Below are positions 18,253-29,519 of a stretch of DNA of 64,000 nucleotides, in pieces. This stretch comes from Rosenbergiella gaditana (lineage in GTDB: Bacteria; Pseudomonadota; Gammaproteobacteria; Enterobacterales; Enterobacteriaceae): the NCBI RefSeq assembly GCF_018494065.1, contig NZ_JABBFR010000015.1, positions 1 to 64,000 of the forward strand, given 5' to 3'. The first letter of the stretch is position 1, and every line of letters starts with the position of its first letter. The notes beneath the pieces were generated by a model that had not been told where the DNA came from, did not search any database, and was given only the letters and a program-made list of their open reading frames with translations. The translations under genes and the position numbers were made by a program.

Positions 18253-18354
18253 TACGCAATGACAGTGAGCTAAATTTAGCGTGCTAAACGCTTCGCTGTT
18301 ATGATAGGCCTTTCAGGCGCTTCTTGCGCCTGTTGTATTTGCGGAGAAGAGAAA

Positions 18355-19017
18355 ATGAAACAAGGCCCACTCACAGAAAACGAATTGCAATGGCTTGATG
18401 ATACGCTAGAGCAGTATGCAAGTGAAAACTCAGTGATTGATATTTCCGAACTTGATGGCTACCTCACCGCAATTCTTTCTGCTCCGGTCGCTATCGAGCC
18501 TGAATATTGGATGGTTGCGTTATGGGGCGGCGAAAAGCAGATACCGCAATGGAAAACGAGTCGTGAACGTAACCGCTTTATGGATCTCACTTTCCAACAT
18601 ATGGCGGATATTGAAGAGCGTTTAGTCGATTTTCCTGAGCAATTTGAACCGCTGTTTGGCGAGCAAGAGTTGGAAGGACAAAGCTTTACGGTGATTGGGG
18701 ATTGGTGCTACGGCTATATGCGCGGTATCGGCCTAGCGAAGCTGCAGCCGGTGTCGGAACAATTACACTCAGCGTACCAATTAATTGCCTTACATGGTTC
18801 TGAAGCTCATGCTGAGGAAGTGAATACGCTAACGGCTGAGCAATTTGAAGAACATATTGATGCAATTCCTGCAGCAGTGTTAGATCTTTACCAATATTGG
18901 TCATTTCATGCGAAGCAAAATGCGCCACAACCGAAGATCGTCGAAACCAAAGTGGGGCGTAATGAGCCCTGTCCATGTGGCAGCGGTAAAAAATTTAAGC
19001 AGTGCTGCCTTCATTAA
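18355..19017 (+). CDS. yecA: YecA family protein with C-terminal SEC-C zinc motif
   Basis: This 220-residue cytoplasmic protein matches E. coli YecA (221 aa). The UPF0149 helical domain covers most of it ([37 protein letters not shown]). The last 20 residues are the SEC-C zinc-binding motif ([18 protein letters not shown]), which in SecA and YecA contacts the ribosome. The start at 18355 follows a GGAGAAGAG ribosome site and gives the family N-terminus MKQGPL; an upstream in-frame ATG adds 18 unrelated residues. It is followed 18 bases later by the acetyltransferase gene. Confidence 0.9.
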   Translation: MKQGPLTENELQWLDDTLEQYASENSVIDISELDGYLTAILSAPVAIEPEYWMVALWGGEKQIPQWKTSRERNRFMDLTFQHMADIEERLVDFPEQFEPLFGEQELEGQSFTVIGDWCYGYMRGIGLAKLQPVSEQLHSAYQLIALHGSEAHAEEVNTLTAEQFEEHIDAIPAAVLDLYQYWSFHAKQNAPQPKIVETKVGRNEPCPCGSGKKFKQCCLH

Positions 19018-19035
19018 AGGCTGAGGTTAACCCCG

Positions 19036-19878
19036 ATGCAGCTTCGTAAATTGCACTATACCGATGCCGCTGCAGGCTTTCGTTTAACCCAACAGTATGG
19101 TTGGCCACACCGCTTAGTCGATTGGCAATTGCTATTAACCCTAGGCGAAGGCTATGCCATAGAACATGACGGTCAGGTGATTGGTACGGTTATGGCCTGG
19201 TGCTGGGACGAGCATCATGCCTCGGTTGGCGTTGTTGTGGTCGATAAGGCTTGGCAGGGGAAGGGGATTGGGACGCAATTAATGCTCGCCTTGATGGCGG
19301 ACTATCCTGAGCAGCAATTACGGCTGCATGCTACCCCACAGGGAGCGAGCCTGTATACTAAATTAGGTTTCGCTCCATGCGGTATGCTATCTCAGTTCCA
19401 GACACCGCAGCTACCGACAATTCCTTCACCAGAATTGCCTGAAGGTTATCAGGTTAGGTTAGCGACCGATGACCAGCGCCCGCAGTTAGCACAGTTAGCG
19501 TATTGTGCGACAGGAATGAAACGCCCGCAGCTTTACGACTATTTGTTACGTGAGCAGCGTGTCTTTATCCTGACGGATCAGCAAGGTGAAATCCTTGGCT
19601 CAATTGGCTGTCACCGCTTTGGTCGCGGGTTTTCTCTCGGTCCTTACTATGTTAAGGATAGCGGTATCCTCACGTTACTTCTTCAAGCGGCTTTCAGCTG
19701 TTTAGCTGGAGAGTTTGTGAGGCTGGATATTGATGAGCAGTGGGTGAGTGAAGCGTGGTTAACGCAATGGGCCTTGCAGCGAGTCGATGTACTCCAAGTA
19801 ATGGTCAGAGCGGGTAAGGTCCCCCCCTTTACGCCGACAGCCGTTCATGTTTCAGTGATGACGCCAGCGTTGGGGTAA
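19036..19878 (+). CDS. GNAT family N-acetyltransferase
   Basis: This 280-residue protein has an N-terminal GNAT domain (about 1-125). The acetyl-CoA loop is VVVDKAWQGKGIGTQLMLAL, followed by LHATPQGASLYTKLGF. The C-terminal half (about 140-280) resembles the second domain of YitH-type two-domain acetyltransferases. The substrate is unknown. It starts 18 bases after yecA and probably shares its transcript. A convergent terminator separates it from rpoD. Confidence 0.8.
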   Translation: MQLRKLHYTDAAAGFRLTQQYGWPHRLVDWQLLLTLGEGYAIEHDGQVIGTVMAWCWDEHHASVGVVVVDKAWQGKGIGTQLMLALMADYPEQQLRLHATPQGASLYTKLGFAPCGMLSQFQTPQLPTIPSPELPEGYQVRLATDDQRPQLAQLAYCATGMKRPQLYDYLLREQRVFILTDQQGEILGSIGCHRFGRGFSLGPYYVKDSGILTLLLQAAFSCLAGEFVRLDIDEQWVSEAWLTQWALQRVDVLQVMVRAGKVPPFTPTAVHVSVMTPALG

Positions 19879-19880
19879 GC

Positions 19881-19908
19881 AAAAAAAAGCCCTTCACTAG
19901 GAAGGGCT
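19881..19908 (-). terminator. rpoD terminator
   Basis: AGCCCTTC and GAAGGGCT form an 8-bp stem with a 5-base loop, followed on the minus strand by eight T. It terminates the rpoD operon and may also serve the convergent acetyltransferase gene. Confidence 0.9.
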
Positions 19909-19925
19909 GATTGAGTCAGTTTGGC

Positions 19926-21770
19926 TTATTCGTCAAGGAAGCTGCGCAGCACTTCTGAGCGGCTTGGGTGGCGAAGTTTACGCAACGCTTTGGCTTCAAT
20001 CTGACGGATACGCTCACGCGTAACATCAAACTGTTTACCTACCTCTTCCAGCGTGTGGTCGGTGTTCATATCGATACCAAAACGCATACGCAGTACCTTC
20101 GCTTCACGAGCGGTCAAACCAGCCAGAACATCATGGGTGGCTGAGCGTAAGCTTTCTGAAGTTGCCGAGTCTAATGGCAGTTCAAGCGTAGTATCTTCAA
20201 TGAAATCACCTAAGTGCGAATCTTCATCATCACCAATTGGCGTTTCCATGGAGATTGGCTCTTTCGCAATTTTTAATACCTTACGGATCTTATCTTCAGG
20301 CATTAGCATGCGTTCAGCTAACTCTTCTGGAGAAGGCTCGCGTCCCATCTCTTGCAGCATTTGCCGTGAAATACGGTTCAGCTTGTTGATAGTCTCAATC
20401 ATATGCACTGGGATACGAATGGTACGAGCTTGGTCAGCAATCGAACGGGTAATGGCTTGTCGAATCCACCAAGTTGCATAAGTTGAGAACTTATAGCCGC
20501 GACGGTATTCAAATTTATCAACCGCCTTCATCAGGCCAATGTTACCTTCTTGAATCAGATCCAAGAATTGTAATCCACGGTTGGTGTACTTTTTAGCAAT
20601 AGAGATCACGAGACGTAAGTTTGCTTCTACCATCTCTTTCTTCGCACGGCGCGCTTTCGCTTCACCGATCGACATACGACGGTTAATATCTTTAACTTGC
20701 TCGATGGTCAGGCCAGTCTCTGCTTCAATTTGTACTAGCTTATGCACAAAACGTTGGATCTCTTCTTCGTTTTGTTTTAATGCCTCGCCCCATGGTTTTT
20801 TCATTGCCAGTGCGGCTTCAAACCAAGTTGGGCTTGTTTCATTACCGGTAAATAGGGTAATGAAGTTCTTTTTCGGCATTTTGCTGAGTTCAACACAGAT
20901 CTTCATGATAGTACGTTCTTGTAAACGAACGCGGTCCATCATTTGACGCATATTGTTGACGAGGTAATCGAACTGCTTCGGTACTAAACGGAACTGCTTA
21001 AAGACTTCAGAAAGATTATTGATCTCTTTCACTGCATCTTTGTGGCTGCGACCTTTGGATTTGATCACATCACGGGTCGTTTCATACTGAGTGCGAAGCT
21101 CTGTAAATTTCTCGCGCGCCAATTCTGGGTCGATAGAGTTATCGTCTTCGCTGCTATCATCATCACCGTCTTCGTCTTCATCTTCGTCATCATCGCGGTC
21201 TTCTTCAGACAGCTCAGACCCGACGTGAGTCGCGGTAGGGGCGATATCTTCTTCAGCGTTAGGATCAACAAATCCAGTAATAATATCGGAGAGTCTTGCT
21301 TCTTCAGCTTCCACTCGGTCGTACTGTTCCAGCAAGTAAGTAATAGCTTCTGGGTATTCAGCAACCGAACATTGCACTTGGTTAATCCCATCTTCGATAC
21401 GCTTAGCGATATCGATTTCACCTTCACGGGTTAACAGTTCAACGGTTCCCATTTCGCGCATATACATACGCACTGGGTCAGTGGTCCGGCCAATTTCCGA
21501 TTCAACACTCGACAGCACCTGAGCGGCGGCTTCTGCAGCATCTTCGTCAGTATCTGTGCTGTTTTCATTCAACATCAAGTCATCGGCATCAGGGGCTTCT
21601 TCCATCACCTGAATACCCATGTCGTTGATCATCTGAATGATGTCTTCAATCTGATCGGAGTCGACAATATCTTCCGGCAGATGGTCATTGACCTCAGCAT
21701 AGGTCAGATAGCCTTGCTCCTTACCACGGGTGACAAGTAGCTTGAGCTGTGACTGCGGGTTTTGCTCCAT
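19926..21770 (-). CDS. rpoD: RNA polymerase primary sigma factor (sigma-70)
   Basis: RpoD directs RNA polymerase to housekeeping promoters. The 614-residue protein equals E. coli sigma-70 (613 aa). It has region 1.1 at the N-terminus and an acidic run of Asp/Glu around 187-212. Region 2 includes [21 protein letters not shown] and [15 protein letters not shown]. Region 3 follows, and region 4.2 has the DNA-binding helix [20 protein letters not shown]. It is the last gene of the rpsU-dnaG-rpoD operon, 227 bases after dnaG; that spacer may hold further promoters. Confidence 0.98.
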   Translation of the reverse strand: MEQNPQSQLKLLVTRGKEQGYLTYAEVNDHLPEDIVDSDQIEDIIQMINDMGIQVMEEAPDADDLMLNENSTDTDEDAAEAAAQVLSSVESEIGRTTDPVRMYMREMGTVELLTREGEIDIAKRIEDGINQVQCSVAEYPEAITYLLEQYDRVEAEEARLSDIITGFVDPNAEEDIAPTATHVGSELSEEDRDDDEDEDEDGDDDSSEDDNSIDPELAREKFTELRTQYETTRDVIKSKGRSHKDAVKEINNLSEVFKQFRLVPKQFDYLVNNMRQMMDRVRLQERTIMKICVELSKMPKKNFITLFTGNETSPTWFEAALAMKKPWGEALKQNEEEIQRFVHKLVQIEAETGLTIEQVKDINRRMSIGEAKARRAKKEMVEANLRLVISIAKKYTNRGLQFLDLIQEGNIGLMKAVDKFEYRRGYKFSTYATWWIRQAITRSIADQARTIRIPVHMIETINKLNRISRQMLQEMGREPSPEELAERMLMPEDKIRKVLKIAKEPISMETPIGDDEDSHLGDFIEDTTLELPLDSATSESLRSATHDVLAGLTAREAKVLRMRFGIDMNTDHTLEEVGKQFDVTRERIRQIEAKALRKLRHPSRSEVLRSFLDE

Positions 21771-21997
21771 AAGACGGTATCCACACTTCTGTTAGTATAA
21801 AGAGGTAATTGGCAGAACCAATTAAACTGTAAAGGCGTTTAAGGGGCTGCAGCCTTTGCGCAGCAACGGGCATCAGCCCTCAATAATCGGCACTTAAGCC
21901 GCAGGATATAAGTACTTTCGCAATTCTGTAACTGTCATTATAGTGCCACTCTGTCAATTATGTCAGAGTGATGACGTAAACTTTGCCAAGATTCTGG

Positions 21998-23743
21998 CTA
22001 TTTTTTCGCTAACGCGGTAACAAGAGCTTGTAACTCTTGCCGTTCTGCTTTACTCAACCCCGCTGTGCGTTCGCGAGCAATCAGAGATTCTAAACGTTGT
22101 TCAAGTGCAACATTGTAAATACTGGCAAGAGAGTCGATAAATACCGCTTCAACTTCTTCATCCACTATCATATGGTGCCAAGTGGCTAGTGTTTCAAGGG
22201 TCTGGCGCAATTCGTTATCACGATAATGCTCCAACACTTGTCCGGTGGTAATACCCGGGTGTGCAGTACAGAAGGCAACCAGTTCAACAAACAGAGGCAA
22301 CCCAGGCAGTTTTACCTCTTTTAGCGCATCCAAAGCTGGCACGGCACTGACCAAACTCGGGCGCTGAAGCAGTAAAGCAATCAGTACACGCATCGTGGTC
22401 CGTTTTAGCGCTGGAGCGGGCGTTGAACTTTGGCTCGTACCCTGTTGGGGTAACAACTTTTCTAACTGCTGATCATCCAAAATACCGAGCTTTTGCCCAA
22501 GCACTTGACGGAGGTAAATTCGTAACGTTCCGCCCGGAACTTGGTTAATCAGTGGTATCGCTAAATGGCTTAGTCGCGCTCTTCCTTCACGGCTACTTAG
22601 GTCAACCTGGGGCAACAAGGTGTCGAATAGAAAATCAGACAAACTGGTCGCACTTTTGACCCGTTGCTCAAAGGCAGCTTTACCCTCTTTACGGATCAGG
22701 GTATCTGGGTCTTCACCATCCGGCAGAAACATAAATTTCAATTGGCGCCCATCACTGAGATAGGGCAGAGCTGTTTCTAGAGCCCGCCAAGCAGCTTCGC
22801 GCCCAGCGCGGTCGCCGTCATAACAGCAGACAATATTCTCCGTATTCCGGTAAAGTAATTGAATATGTTCACTGGTTGTTGAAGTTCCTAGGGAGGCAAC
22901 GGCGTAATCGACACCATATTGCGCTAAGGCGACAACATCCATATACCCTTCAACCACTAAAATATGTGTTGGAGCGTTATGGGCCTGACTGACTTCATAC
23001 AGGCCGTAGAGCTGACGACTTTTATGGAAAATCGATGTCTCTGGCGAGTTTAAATATTTGGGTATTTCATCGTTTAAAACTCGTCCACCAAAGCCAATCA
23101 CTCGGCCACGTTTATCTCGTATCGGGAACATTATACGGTCACGGAAACGGTCATAATGCTGACCATTCTCTTTGGTGACCAACATACCGGCTTCAACCAA
23201 AGATTGCCGATCGTCGTTATTTTTTCCAAAACGTTTAAGCGCGTTATCCCATCCAGCGGGCGCATAGCCAATCGCAAATTGCGTCGTGACTGCCTCGCTG
23301 AGGCCTCGTTTCTCTAAATATCCTGACGCCGAGGTGGATGTCGGCTGAGCCAATGCCTGTTGGTAAAATTGGCTCAATCCGTCCAGCAATTGGTAAAGGC
23401 TTTGCCGTTTATGACGTTCCATCGGTGTCGCGGATTGCCCGGTTTCGTGAGGAACCTCTAAGCCATGTATGGTGGCTAACTCTTCAATGGTTTCGACAAA
23501 ATCGAGTCGATCAAAGTTCATCAAGAAATCGATAGCGTTACCGTGTGCACCACAGCCGAAGCAATGGTAAAACTGCTTATCGCTGTTCACAGTAAAAGAG
23601 GGTGTTTTTTCGTTATGAAAGGGGCAGCAAGCGTGAAAGTTTTTACCTTGTTTCTTGAGGCGTACTCGCGCATCGACGATGTCGACAATGTCGGTTCGCG
23701 CTAACAAGTCATTGATAAAACTACTTGGTATTCTACCAGCCAT
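21998..23743 (-). CDS. dnaG: DNA primase
   Basis: DnaG makes the RNA primers for replication. The 581-residue protein has exactly the E. coli length. The zinc-binding domain has Cys40, His43, Cys61 and Cys64, the TOPRIM core includes VVEGYMDVVALAQYG and CYDGDRAGREAAWRAL, and the C-terminal domain binds the DnaB helicase. The start MAGRIPSSF at 23743 has AGGTG upstream and matches the family; the longer frame adds 19 unrelated codons. It is the middle gene of the macromolecular synthesis operon. Confidence 0.98.
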   Translation of the reverse strand: MAGRIPSSFINDLLARTDIVDIVDARVRLKKQGKNFHACCPFHNEKTPSFTVNSDKQFYHCFGCGAHGNAIDFLMNFDRLDFVETIEELATIHGLEVPHETGQSATPMERHKRQSLYQLLDGLSQFYQQALAQPTSTSASGYLEKRGLSEAVTTQFAIGYAPAGWDNALKRFGKNNDDRQSLVEAGMLVTKENGQHYDRFRDRIMFPIRDKRGRVIGFGGRVLNDEIPKYLNSPETSIFHKSRQLYGLYEVSQAHNAPTHILVVEGYMDVVALAQYGVDYAVASLGTSTTSEHIQLLYRNTENIVCCYDGDRAGREAAWRALETALPYLSDGRQLKFMFLPDGEDPDTLIRKEGKAAFEQRVKSATSLSDFLFDTLLPQVDLSSREGRARLSHLAIPLINQVPGGTLRIYLRQVLGQKLGILDDQQLEKLLPQQGTSQSSTPAPALKRTTMRVLIALLLQRPSLVSAVPALDALKEVKLPGLPLFVELVAFCTAHPGITTGQVLEHYRDNELRQTLETLATWHHMIVDEEVEAVFIDSLASIYNVALEQRLESLIARERTAGLSKAERQELQALVTALAKK

Positions 23744-23776
23744 GACACCTGTTTTTATGCTTACAAACGACAATAA

Positions 23777-23803
23777 GCCGCGCTTCCTTTCGGAAAGCAC
23801 GGC
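23777..23803 (-). terminator. Intercistronic hairpin between rpsU and dnaG
   Basis: On the minus strand, GCCGTGCTTTCC pairs with GGAAGCGCGGC around GAAA, with one G-U pair and one bulge. A weak T-rich stretch follows. E. coli has a terminator at this place that lowers dnaG expression relative to rpsU, and this looks equivalent. Confidence 0.75.
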
Positions 23804-23864
23804 CTGATACTTGACTCGGTCTGCGTAAAATACGCAATGGAGAAGAAAACTCCTCCGAAACTAC

Positions 23865-24233
<369 letters not shown>

Positions 24234-24359
24234 TTAGGAAGGCGCAAATTATAGCCTAAACTCCTCTGCAAGGTCGATAATTATTTAATTGCTCAGCTTT
24301 GCATTATTCGCATAACGGCTCGCTGTGTTACACTGCGGGCAATGAGTGAGGGGAAAATC

Positions 24360-25373
24360 ATGCGTATATTAGGTATAGAAACATCTTGCGATGAGACCGG
24401 TGTAGCCATCTATGATGAAGCAGCGGGACTACTCGCTAATCAACTTTATAGCCAAGTGGAGCTCCATGCCGATTATGGTGGCGTGGTACCGGAACTGGCT
24501 TCTCGCGACCATGTCCGCAAATTACTACCATTGATAGATGCGGCATTACAAGAAGCTAATCTGACTAGCAACGATATTGATGCTGTTGCCTATACCGCCG
24601 GTCCAGGTTTGGTCGGTGCCTTAATGGTCGGGGCGACCGTTGGGCGTTCTCTCGCGTTTGCATGGAATGTACCCGCTGTTGCCGTCCATCATATGGAAGG
24701 GCATCTGCTCGCGCCAATGTTAGAAGAGACTCCTCCCTCATTTCCTTTTGTTGCACTGCTCGTTTCGGGTGGTCATACGCAGTTAATCAGTGTCACGGCG
24801 ATCGGTGAATATCAATTGTTGGGTGAGTCGATCGATGATGCGGCGGGCGAAGCCTTTGACAAAACCGCAAAATTATTAGGGTTAGATTATCCTGGCGGAC
24901 CGCGATTAGCGAAAATGGCGGCAACGGGAACGATCGGACGTTTCACTTTCCCGCGTCCTATGACCGATCGCCCTGGACTCGATTTTAGTTTTTCAGGACT
25001 AAAAACCTTTGCGGCGAACACCATACGCGCCAATCCTAGCGATGCGCAGACCCACGCTGATATTGCCCGGGCTTTCGAAGATGCGGTCGTCGACACGTTA
25101 TTGATTAAATGTAAGCGTGCGCTGCAGCAGACAGGATTTAAGAATCTGGTAATTGCCGGAGGCGTAAGCGCTAACCAAAACCTGCGTGAAAAATTGTCAG
25201 CCATGATGATCGGACGTGGGGGTGAGGTCTTTTATGCTCGGCCCGCTTTTTGTACCGATAATGGCGCGATGATAGCTTATGCGGGGATGGTGCGATTAAA
25301 GGCAGGGTCCACGGCAGATACTCGTATCACCGTTCGCCCACGATGGCCATTATCTGAATTGACTCCGATTTAA
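24360..25373 (+). CDS. tsaD: tRNA N6-threonylcarbamoyladenosine transferase subunit TsaD
   Basis: TsaD, with TsaB and TsaE, transfers the threonylcarbamoyl group to A37 of ANN-decoding tRNAs. The 337-residue protein equals E. coli length. It has the start [14 protein letters not shown], the iron-binding pair His111 and His115 (HHMEGHL), SGGHTQL and a C-terminal ASKHA nucleotide site ([13 protein letters not shown]). The ATG at 24360 has GAGGGG upstream; six extra in-frame codons are not part of the family. It is divergent from rpsU, as in E. coli. Confidence 0.97.
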   Translation: MRILGIETSCDETGVAIYDEAAGLLANQLYSQVELHADYGGVVPELASRDHVRKLLPLIDAALQEANLTSNDIDAVAYTAGPGLVGALMVGATVGRSLAFAWNVPAVAVHHMEGHLLAPMLEETPPSFPFVALLVSGGHTQLISVTAIGEYQLLGESIDDAAGEAFDKTAKLLGLDYPGGPRLAKMAATGTIGRFTFPRPMTDRPGLDFSFSGLKTFAANTIRANPSDAQTHADIARAFEDAVVDTLLIKCKRALQQTGFKNLVIAGGVSANQNLREKLSAMMIGRGGEVFYARPAFCTDNGAMIAYAGMVRLKAGSTADTRITVRPRWPLSELTPI

Positions 25374-25380
25374 TCATTGT

Positions 25381-25406
25381 AACCCGGCTCGCCGGGTTAT
25401 TTTTTC
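25381..25406 (+). terminator. tsaD terminator overlapping the end of plsY
   Basis: AACCCGGC and GCCGGGTT form an 8-bp stem with a two-base apex, followed by a T-run. The T-run lies within the last codons of the convergent plsY gene, so the structure may act in both directions. Confidence 0.9.
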
Positions 25407-26008
25407 TTTAGACAAAACCAGCGACGTTTCAGTAATTTCTTTTCATCCCCCCGCCATAGCCGTTGAATATTCTCGTGGTGCCGCAACAAAATGAGGCAGG
25501 AGAGCATGGCGACTGGAAAGGTAAATTGCGGTTTAAACCACCAAACATAAAATGGGGCAACCAGCGCGCTGAGAATTGCAGCAAGGGATGCATAACCACT
25601 GAGAAATACGGTTAATAGCCAAGTCCCAATCAATAACACACTTAGATCTAAGCCGATAGGCGCTATGGCTCCCAACGCCGTTGCCACACCTTTACCGCCT
25701 TGGAATTTAAAAAACACGGGGTAGATGTGACCAAGGCAAGCGGCAATCGCGACCAAGCCCAAGATCATTGAAGGAAGATGGAGATGGTATGCTAACCAGA
25801 CGGGGAGCATACCTTTGATGACATCAAACAAGAGTACGCCAAGCGCGGCGATGCGGCCACCGAGGCGCAATACATTGGTGGCACCAGGGTTACCAGAACC
25901 GCTAAGGCGAGGATCAGGCAGGCGTGCGATTGTACAGATCACGATAGCGCTCGATATCGATCCACAAAGGTAGGCAAATATAATCATTCCTACGGCGATA
26001 GCTGTCAT
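25397..26008 (-). CDS. plsY: Glycerol-3-phosphate acyltransferase PlsY
   Basis: PlsY transfers acyl groups from acyl-phosphate to glycerol-3-phosphate, the first step of phospholipid synthesis, in the inner membrane. The 203-residue protein has five to seven hydrophobic helices and the conserved loops [13 protein letters not shown] and [10 protein letters not shown], then [13 protein letters not shown]. The start at 26008 has AGGTGGGA upstream. The C-terminal tail is shorter and more basic than in E. coli and overlaps the tsaD terminator. Confidence 0.95.
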   Translation of the reverse strand: MTAIAVGMIIFAYLCGSISSAIVICTIARLPDPRLSGSGNPGATNVLRLGGRIAALGVLLFDVIKGMLPVWLAYHLHLPSMILGLVAIAACLGHIYPVFFKFQGGKGVATALGAIAPIGLDLSVLLIGTWLLTVFLSGYASLAAILSALVAPFYVWWFKPQFTFPVAMLSCLILLRHHENIQRLWRGDEKKLLKRRWFCLKKK

Positions 26009-26116
26009 AATATTCCCACCTGAGAGGTGTAAAGTTGTTAGCAATAGCTAAGATAATACGCATAAATATCGTTGAGTGGTATCACCGAGGCATCATTAAA
26101 CAAAGAGAGTTGATAG

Positions 26117-26479
26117 ATGGATATTGTTTTTATTGAGCAGTTAACTGTATTTACCACTATTGGTGCGTTTGATTGGGAGCAACAGATCACTCAAAAGTTA
26201 TTAGTGGATATTGAACTTGCATGGGATAACCGTTTGGCGGCTAAAAGCGATGATGTGAATGACTGCTTGAGTTATGCCGAGGTTGCCCAAGCGGTGTTGC
26301 GGCATCTTGAGAATCAGCGTTTCGCATTGGTCGAGCGAGTTGCTGAAGAAGTGGCTGAGTTATTGATGCGTGAGTTTGCTACGCCAGGAGTACGCATTAC
26401 CGTCAACAAACCGGGAGCCGTTGCTCAAGCTCGTAGCGTTGGTGTTAAAATTACCCGCGGTATTTTCCCTCAATATTAA
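26117..26479 (+). CDS. folB: Dihydroneopterin aldolase
   Basis: FolB converts dihydroneopterin to hydroxymethyldihydropterin and glycolaldehyde in folate synthesis. The 120-residue protein has the family N-terminus (TTIGAFDWEQ), the active-site Glu region SYAEVAQAV, and the catalytic Lys in VNKPGA. Its length fits E. coli FolB (122 aa). It is divergent from plsY and 57 bases upstream of uppP, the usual order. Confidence 0.95.
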   Translation: MDIVFIEQLTVFTTIGAFDWEQQITQKLLVDIELAWDNRLAAKSDDVNDCLSYAEVAQAVLRHLENQRFALVERVAEEVAELLMREFATPGVRITVNKPGAVAQARSVGVKITRGIFPQY

Positions 26480-26536
26480 AATATAAATAAATTTTTTTCT
26501 TTTCTTATTTTTAGGTCATGACAAGAGGAATGAGTA

Positions 26537-27355
26537 ATGATAGATATTCACCCGTTGGGTGTGGCGACGCTGCTCGGTATCGTCGAGGGGCTAACTGAAT
26601 TTCTTCCCGTCTCATCGACGGGGCATTTAATTATAGTGGGTCACTTATTAGGTTTTCAGGGTGATAAAGCCGAAACCTTTGAGATAGTCATTCAATTAGG
26701 ATCGATTCTCGCGGTAGTGGTAATGTTCTGGCGTCGTTTATTTGGACTCATCGGAATTCACTTTGGAAAAGTGCCGCATGAAGGGGTCGGACAAGGGCGG
26801 TTGTCTCTTATCCATATTCTCTGCGGGATGCTCCCGGCCGTAGTCTTAGGGTTAGTGTTTCACGATAAAATCAAGGCCTTATTTACCCCACAGAATGTCT
26901 TCTATTCATTAATTGCCGGCGGTATTTTATTAATCGCCGCAGAGTGGCTGAAGCCCGCTAAACCCAAAGCGGTAGGCGTTGATGACATATCTTATCGACA
27001 AGCTTTTTTAATCGGCTGCTTCCAATGCTTGGCGTTATGGCCTGGCTTTTCCCGCTCAGGATCGACCATTAGCGGCGGATTGTTAGTTGGTGTTAGCCGT
27101 TTTGCTGCCTCTGAGTTCTCATTTTTACTCGCAGTACCCATGATGATTGGCGCAACAGGCCTTGATTTAGTGAAGAGTATCGGACTTCTATCGTTGAGTG
27201 ATTTACCGATGTTCGCCACCGGTTTTCTTGCGGCCTTTTTAGTTGCCTTGTTAGCGATAAAAGTTTTCCTTACCGTGATTAAGCGTATCTCTTTTATCGC
27301 ATTCGCGATTTATCGCTTCTTCGTGGCATTACTGGTGTGGTATGTGTTTATGTAG
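26537..27355 (+). CDS. uppP: Undecaprenyl-diphosphatase
   Basis: UppP (BacA) recycles the undecaprenyl carrier by removing a phosphate on the periplasmic side; it confers bacitracin tolerance. The 272-residue membrane protein has the two conserved motifs [17 protein letters not shown] near 14-30 and [13 protein letters not shown] near 170-182. GAGGA lies upstream of the start. A good terminator follows at 27404. Confidence 0.96.
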   Translation: MIDIHPLGVATLLGIVEGLTEFLPVSSTGHLIIVGHLLGFQGDKAETFEIVIQLGSILAVVVMFWRRLFGLIGIHFGKVPHEGVGQGRLSLIHILCGMLPAVVLGLVFHDKIKALFTPQNVFYSLIAGGILLIAAEWLKPAKPKAVGVDDISYRQAFLIGCFQCLALWPGFSRSGSTISGGLLVGVSRFAASEFSFLLAVPMMIGATGLDLVKSIGLLSLSDLPMFATGFLAAFLVALLAIKVFLTVIKRISFIAFAIYRFFVALLVWYVFM

Positions 27356-27403
27356 GTGATTAGAAACTTTATTGACTAATAAAGCGGATTCATTTGTGGG
27401 GGG

Positions 27404-27440
27404 AGGAGCGGTATTCTTTACCTAAATATCGCTCCTTTTT
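27404..27440 (+). terminator. uppP terminator
   Basis: AGGAGCG(GTA) pairs with (TAT)CGCTCCT across a loop of about 13 bases, followed by a T-run. It lies 48 bases past the uppP stop and before the convergent cca gene. Confidence 0.8.
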
Positions 27441-27474
27441 CTTTATCTTCGATGAAGGGGATATCAGGTTCTCG

Positions 27475-28707
27475 TTACCCATTCAGCAACTTAGCCATAA
27501 AACCTTCCACCGCCAGAATGCGTTGTCGGGTTAACTCATCCCGCACCGCTTTACCTGTGAATCCCGCCGCCACGATTGGCGCAACACTGACTGCTTGGGC
27601 TGCAGCAAAAATTTTTAGTAACTGCTCCGATTGAGGATAAGCTTTATTTTGCCAGCCGAGGCGACCGCGAACATCGGCTTCGCTCACCAGTGCTAATTGT
27701 GCCACACGTTCAGGTTTCCGCCAGGCATCAAGCTGATCAAACAGCGTTACTAGACGCTCTGCAGAATATTTCTCAACACTATGGACTATATCGTGAAATT
27801 CAGTAATTAAGCGTGCAATATCGCGATAGTGATTGGGTACTTTTAACCGCTGACAAAGGGCCTCAATCAGGGGAACCCCCGCAACACCATGACCTGGATG
27901 CGAAGGCCAACATTCAGCAGGCGTTAAGCCTTTACCGACATCATGTAACAAGGCTGAAAAACGTAGGGAAGGATCATCGGTTAACTGGGTGGCCATATCC
28001 AGTGACATTAGGCTATGAACGCCGGTGTCAATTTCTGGATGCCACTTTGCGGGGGCGGGGACGCCGAAGAGCGCATCAAGTTCAGGGAACAGCACCGCTA
28101 GCGCACCACATTGACGTAAGACCGAAAAATAAGTAGAGGGGGAATCGGTTGAAAGCGCTTTTTCAGTCTCTTTCCAGACTCGTTCATGGGTTAAATAAGC
28201 CAATTCACCGCTCTGGGTAATCTGCTGCATCAGCGCCAACGTTTCTTCGGCAATCGAGAAACCCAGTGGAGCAAAACGCGCAGCAAAGCGTGCCACCCGT
28301 AACACGCGTAAGGGATCTTCGACAAAGGCAACCGATACATGCCTCAGGAGGTGTAGTGCTAAATCTTGCTGGCCCTGCCAGGGGTCGATAATCACCCCCT
28401 CAGCGTCTTGCGCCATGGCATTAATGGTCAGATCGCGCCGCTGCAGATCTTCATCTAAGGTGACTTCTGGCGTAAAGCGAGTATCGAAACCGGTATAACC
28501 ACTACCGGTTTTGCGTTCAGTACGTGCGAGGGCATACTCTTCGTGAGTGGTCGGATGGAGGAATACCGGAAAATCTCGACCCGCCTGCTGATAGCCAAGT
28601 GCCAACAATGCATCGGGGGTAGCGCCAACCACCACCCAATCACGATCGGTCACGGGTAACCCAAGTAAACGGTCTCTAACCGCGCCTCCCACTAGATATT
28701 TTTGCAC
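27475..28707 (-). CDS. cca: CCA tRNA nucleotidyltransferase / phosphohydrolase
   Basis: Cca adds or repairs the 3'-CCA end of tRNAs and has phosphohydrolase activity in its C-terminal HD domain. The 410-residue protein (E. coli 412) has the nucleotidyltransferase head [33 protein letters not shown], and RVARFAARF. The HD domain shows [11 protein letters not shown] near 250. The start is a GTG placed 3 bases after the ygiM stop, with no strong ribosome site of its own. Translation is probably coupled to ygiM, as in E. coli. Confidence 0.96.
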   Translation of the reverse strand: MQKYLVGGAVRDRLLGLPVTDRDWVVVGATPDALLALGYQQAGRDFPVFLHPTTHEEYALARTERKTGSGYTGFDTRFTPEVTLDEDLQRRDLTINAMAQDAEGVIIDPWQGQQDLALHLLRHVSVAFVEDPLRVLRVARFAARFAPLGFSIAEETLALMQQITQSGELAYLTHERVWKETEKALSTDSPSTYFSVLRQCGALAVLFPELDALFGVPAPAKWHPEIDTGVHSLMSLDMATQLTDDPSLRFSALLHDVGKGLTPAECWPSHPGHGVAGVPLIEALCQRLKVPNHYRDIARLITEFHDIVHSVEKYSAERLVTLFDQLDAWRKPERVAQLALVSEADVRGRLGWQNKAYPQSEQLLKIFAAAQAVSVAPIVAAGFTGKAVRDELTRQRILAVEGFMAKLLNG

Positions 28708-28710
28708 GAG

Positions 28711-29331
28711 TTACATCCAACGATTTTTATTTTTACGACGAGGGATCATGTGGGGTAAAAAGAGGCCGAAGATTAAGCCGATCCCCAGAACACCGCCACC
28801 GTATAAGAACCACTGCATGATAATTGCACGTTGCTTATCGTCGAGTTGGACGTTAGCGGCGTCGACTTTTTTCTGTGCAACAATCAATGCGTTCTTTAAA
28901 CGCTGATTTTCGTCTTTCAATTGATCGATTGCACCATCGCTACCGGCGACTTTTTGTTGCATTTCTGCGGTGCGTTGATTCCAGCTATTATCGATATTCG
29001 CCAACTTATCGCTCAGCGTTTTGACCTGCTGTTCTAATTGGGGAACGCGCACTTTAAAACTTGGATTGTCACTCAGTTGAGATTCTGGGATCCAGTTAGT
29101 GCGGCCTTGTTGGTCGCGGATCTGCGCATAATGCGTCTCAGGATTGGTGCTAAGCAGCGTCACGGCTTCCCCTGCATTCACTTGTCCAACTAAGCGGTAT
29201 TGATTCCCTGGACCACTGCGTACCCACGTAGAGAGATCGTCCGAGATATATCGGGTAGTTTCTGCGTGAGCGAGTGTGACCGATTGGCCTAGTGTAAGCA
29301 GTAAGCAACCTGCAAAAATAATTTTTTTCAT
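28711..29331 (-). CDS. ygiM: SH3-domain membrane protein YgiM
   Basis: This 206-residue protein (same length as E. coli YgiM) has a signal peptide (to about residue 23, AHAET), a bacterial SH3 domain (STWVRSGPGNQYRLVGQVNAG), a coiled-coil region about 95-165, and a C-terminal membrane helix WFLYGGGVLGIGLIFGLFLP with a basic tail. It probably sits in the inner membrane facing the periplasm; the function is not established. It is the first gene of the ygiM-cca pair. Confidence 0.93.
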   Translation of the reverse strand: MKKIIFAGCLLLTLGQSVTLAHAETTRYISDDLSTWVRSGPGNQYRLVGQVNAGEAVTLLSTNPETHYAQIRDQQGRTNWIPESQLSDNPSFKVRVPQLEQQVKTLSDKLANIDNSWNQRTAEMQQKVAGSDGAIDQLKDENQRLKNALIVAQKKVDAANVQLDDKQRAIIMQWFLYGGGVLGIGLIFGLFLPHMIPRRKNKNRWM

Positions 29332-29519
29332 TGGATGACAGTTCTAATAGTAAGTGTCGCAACAGTCTGTAGGCGTCAAGTTATGTTATAAATGAGAAAT
29401 TTCCTGTTCTCCCCACAGTGAGATCCTAACAAATCAGAGACAGCACGTCTTTAGTGGATTACCCTGCATGGCAATAACAGTGAAAGATCCCGCACCAAAA
29501 GAGTAGTAACAGGATAACT

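Noticed and set aside
18301-18354. Longer yecA N-terminus from an upstream ATG
   Set aside because: The extra 18 Cys-rich residues are not in the family, and a better ribosome site serves the ATG at 18355.
20053-21434. Several long plus-strand open frames opposite rpoD
   Set aside because: They are antisense shadows of a strongly conserved gene, with no ribosome site and no family resemblance.
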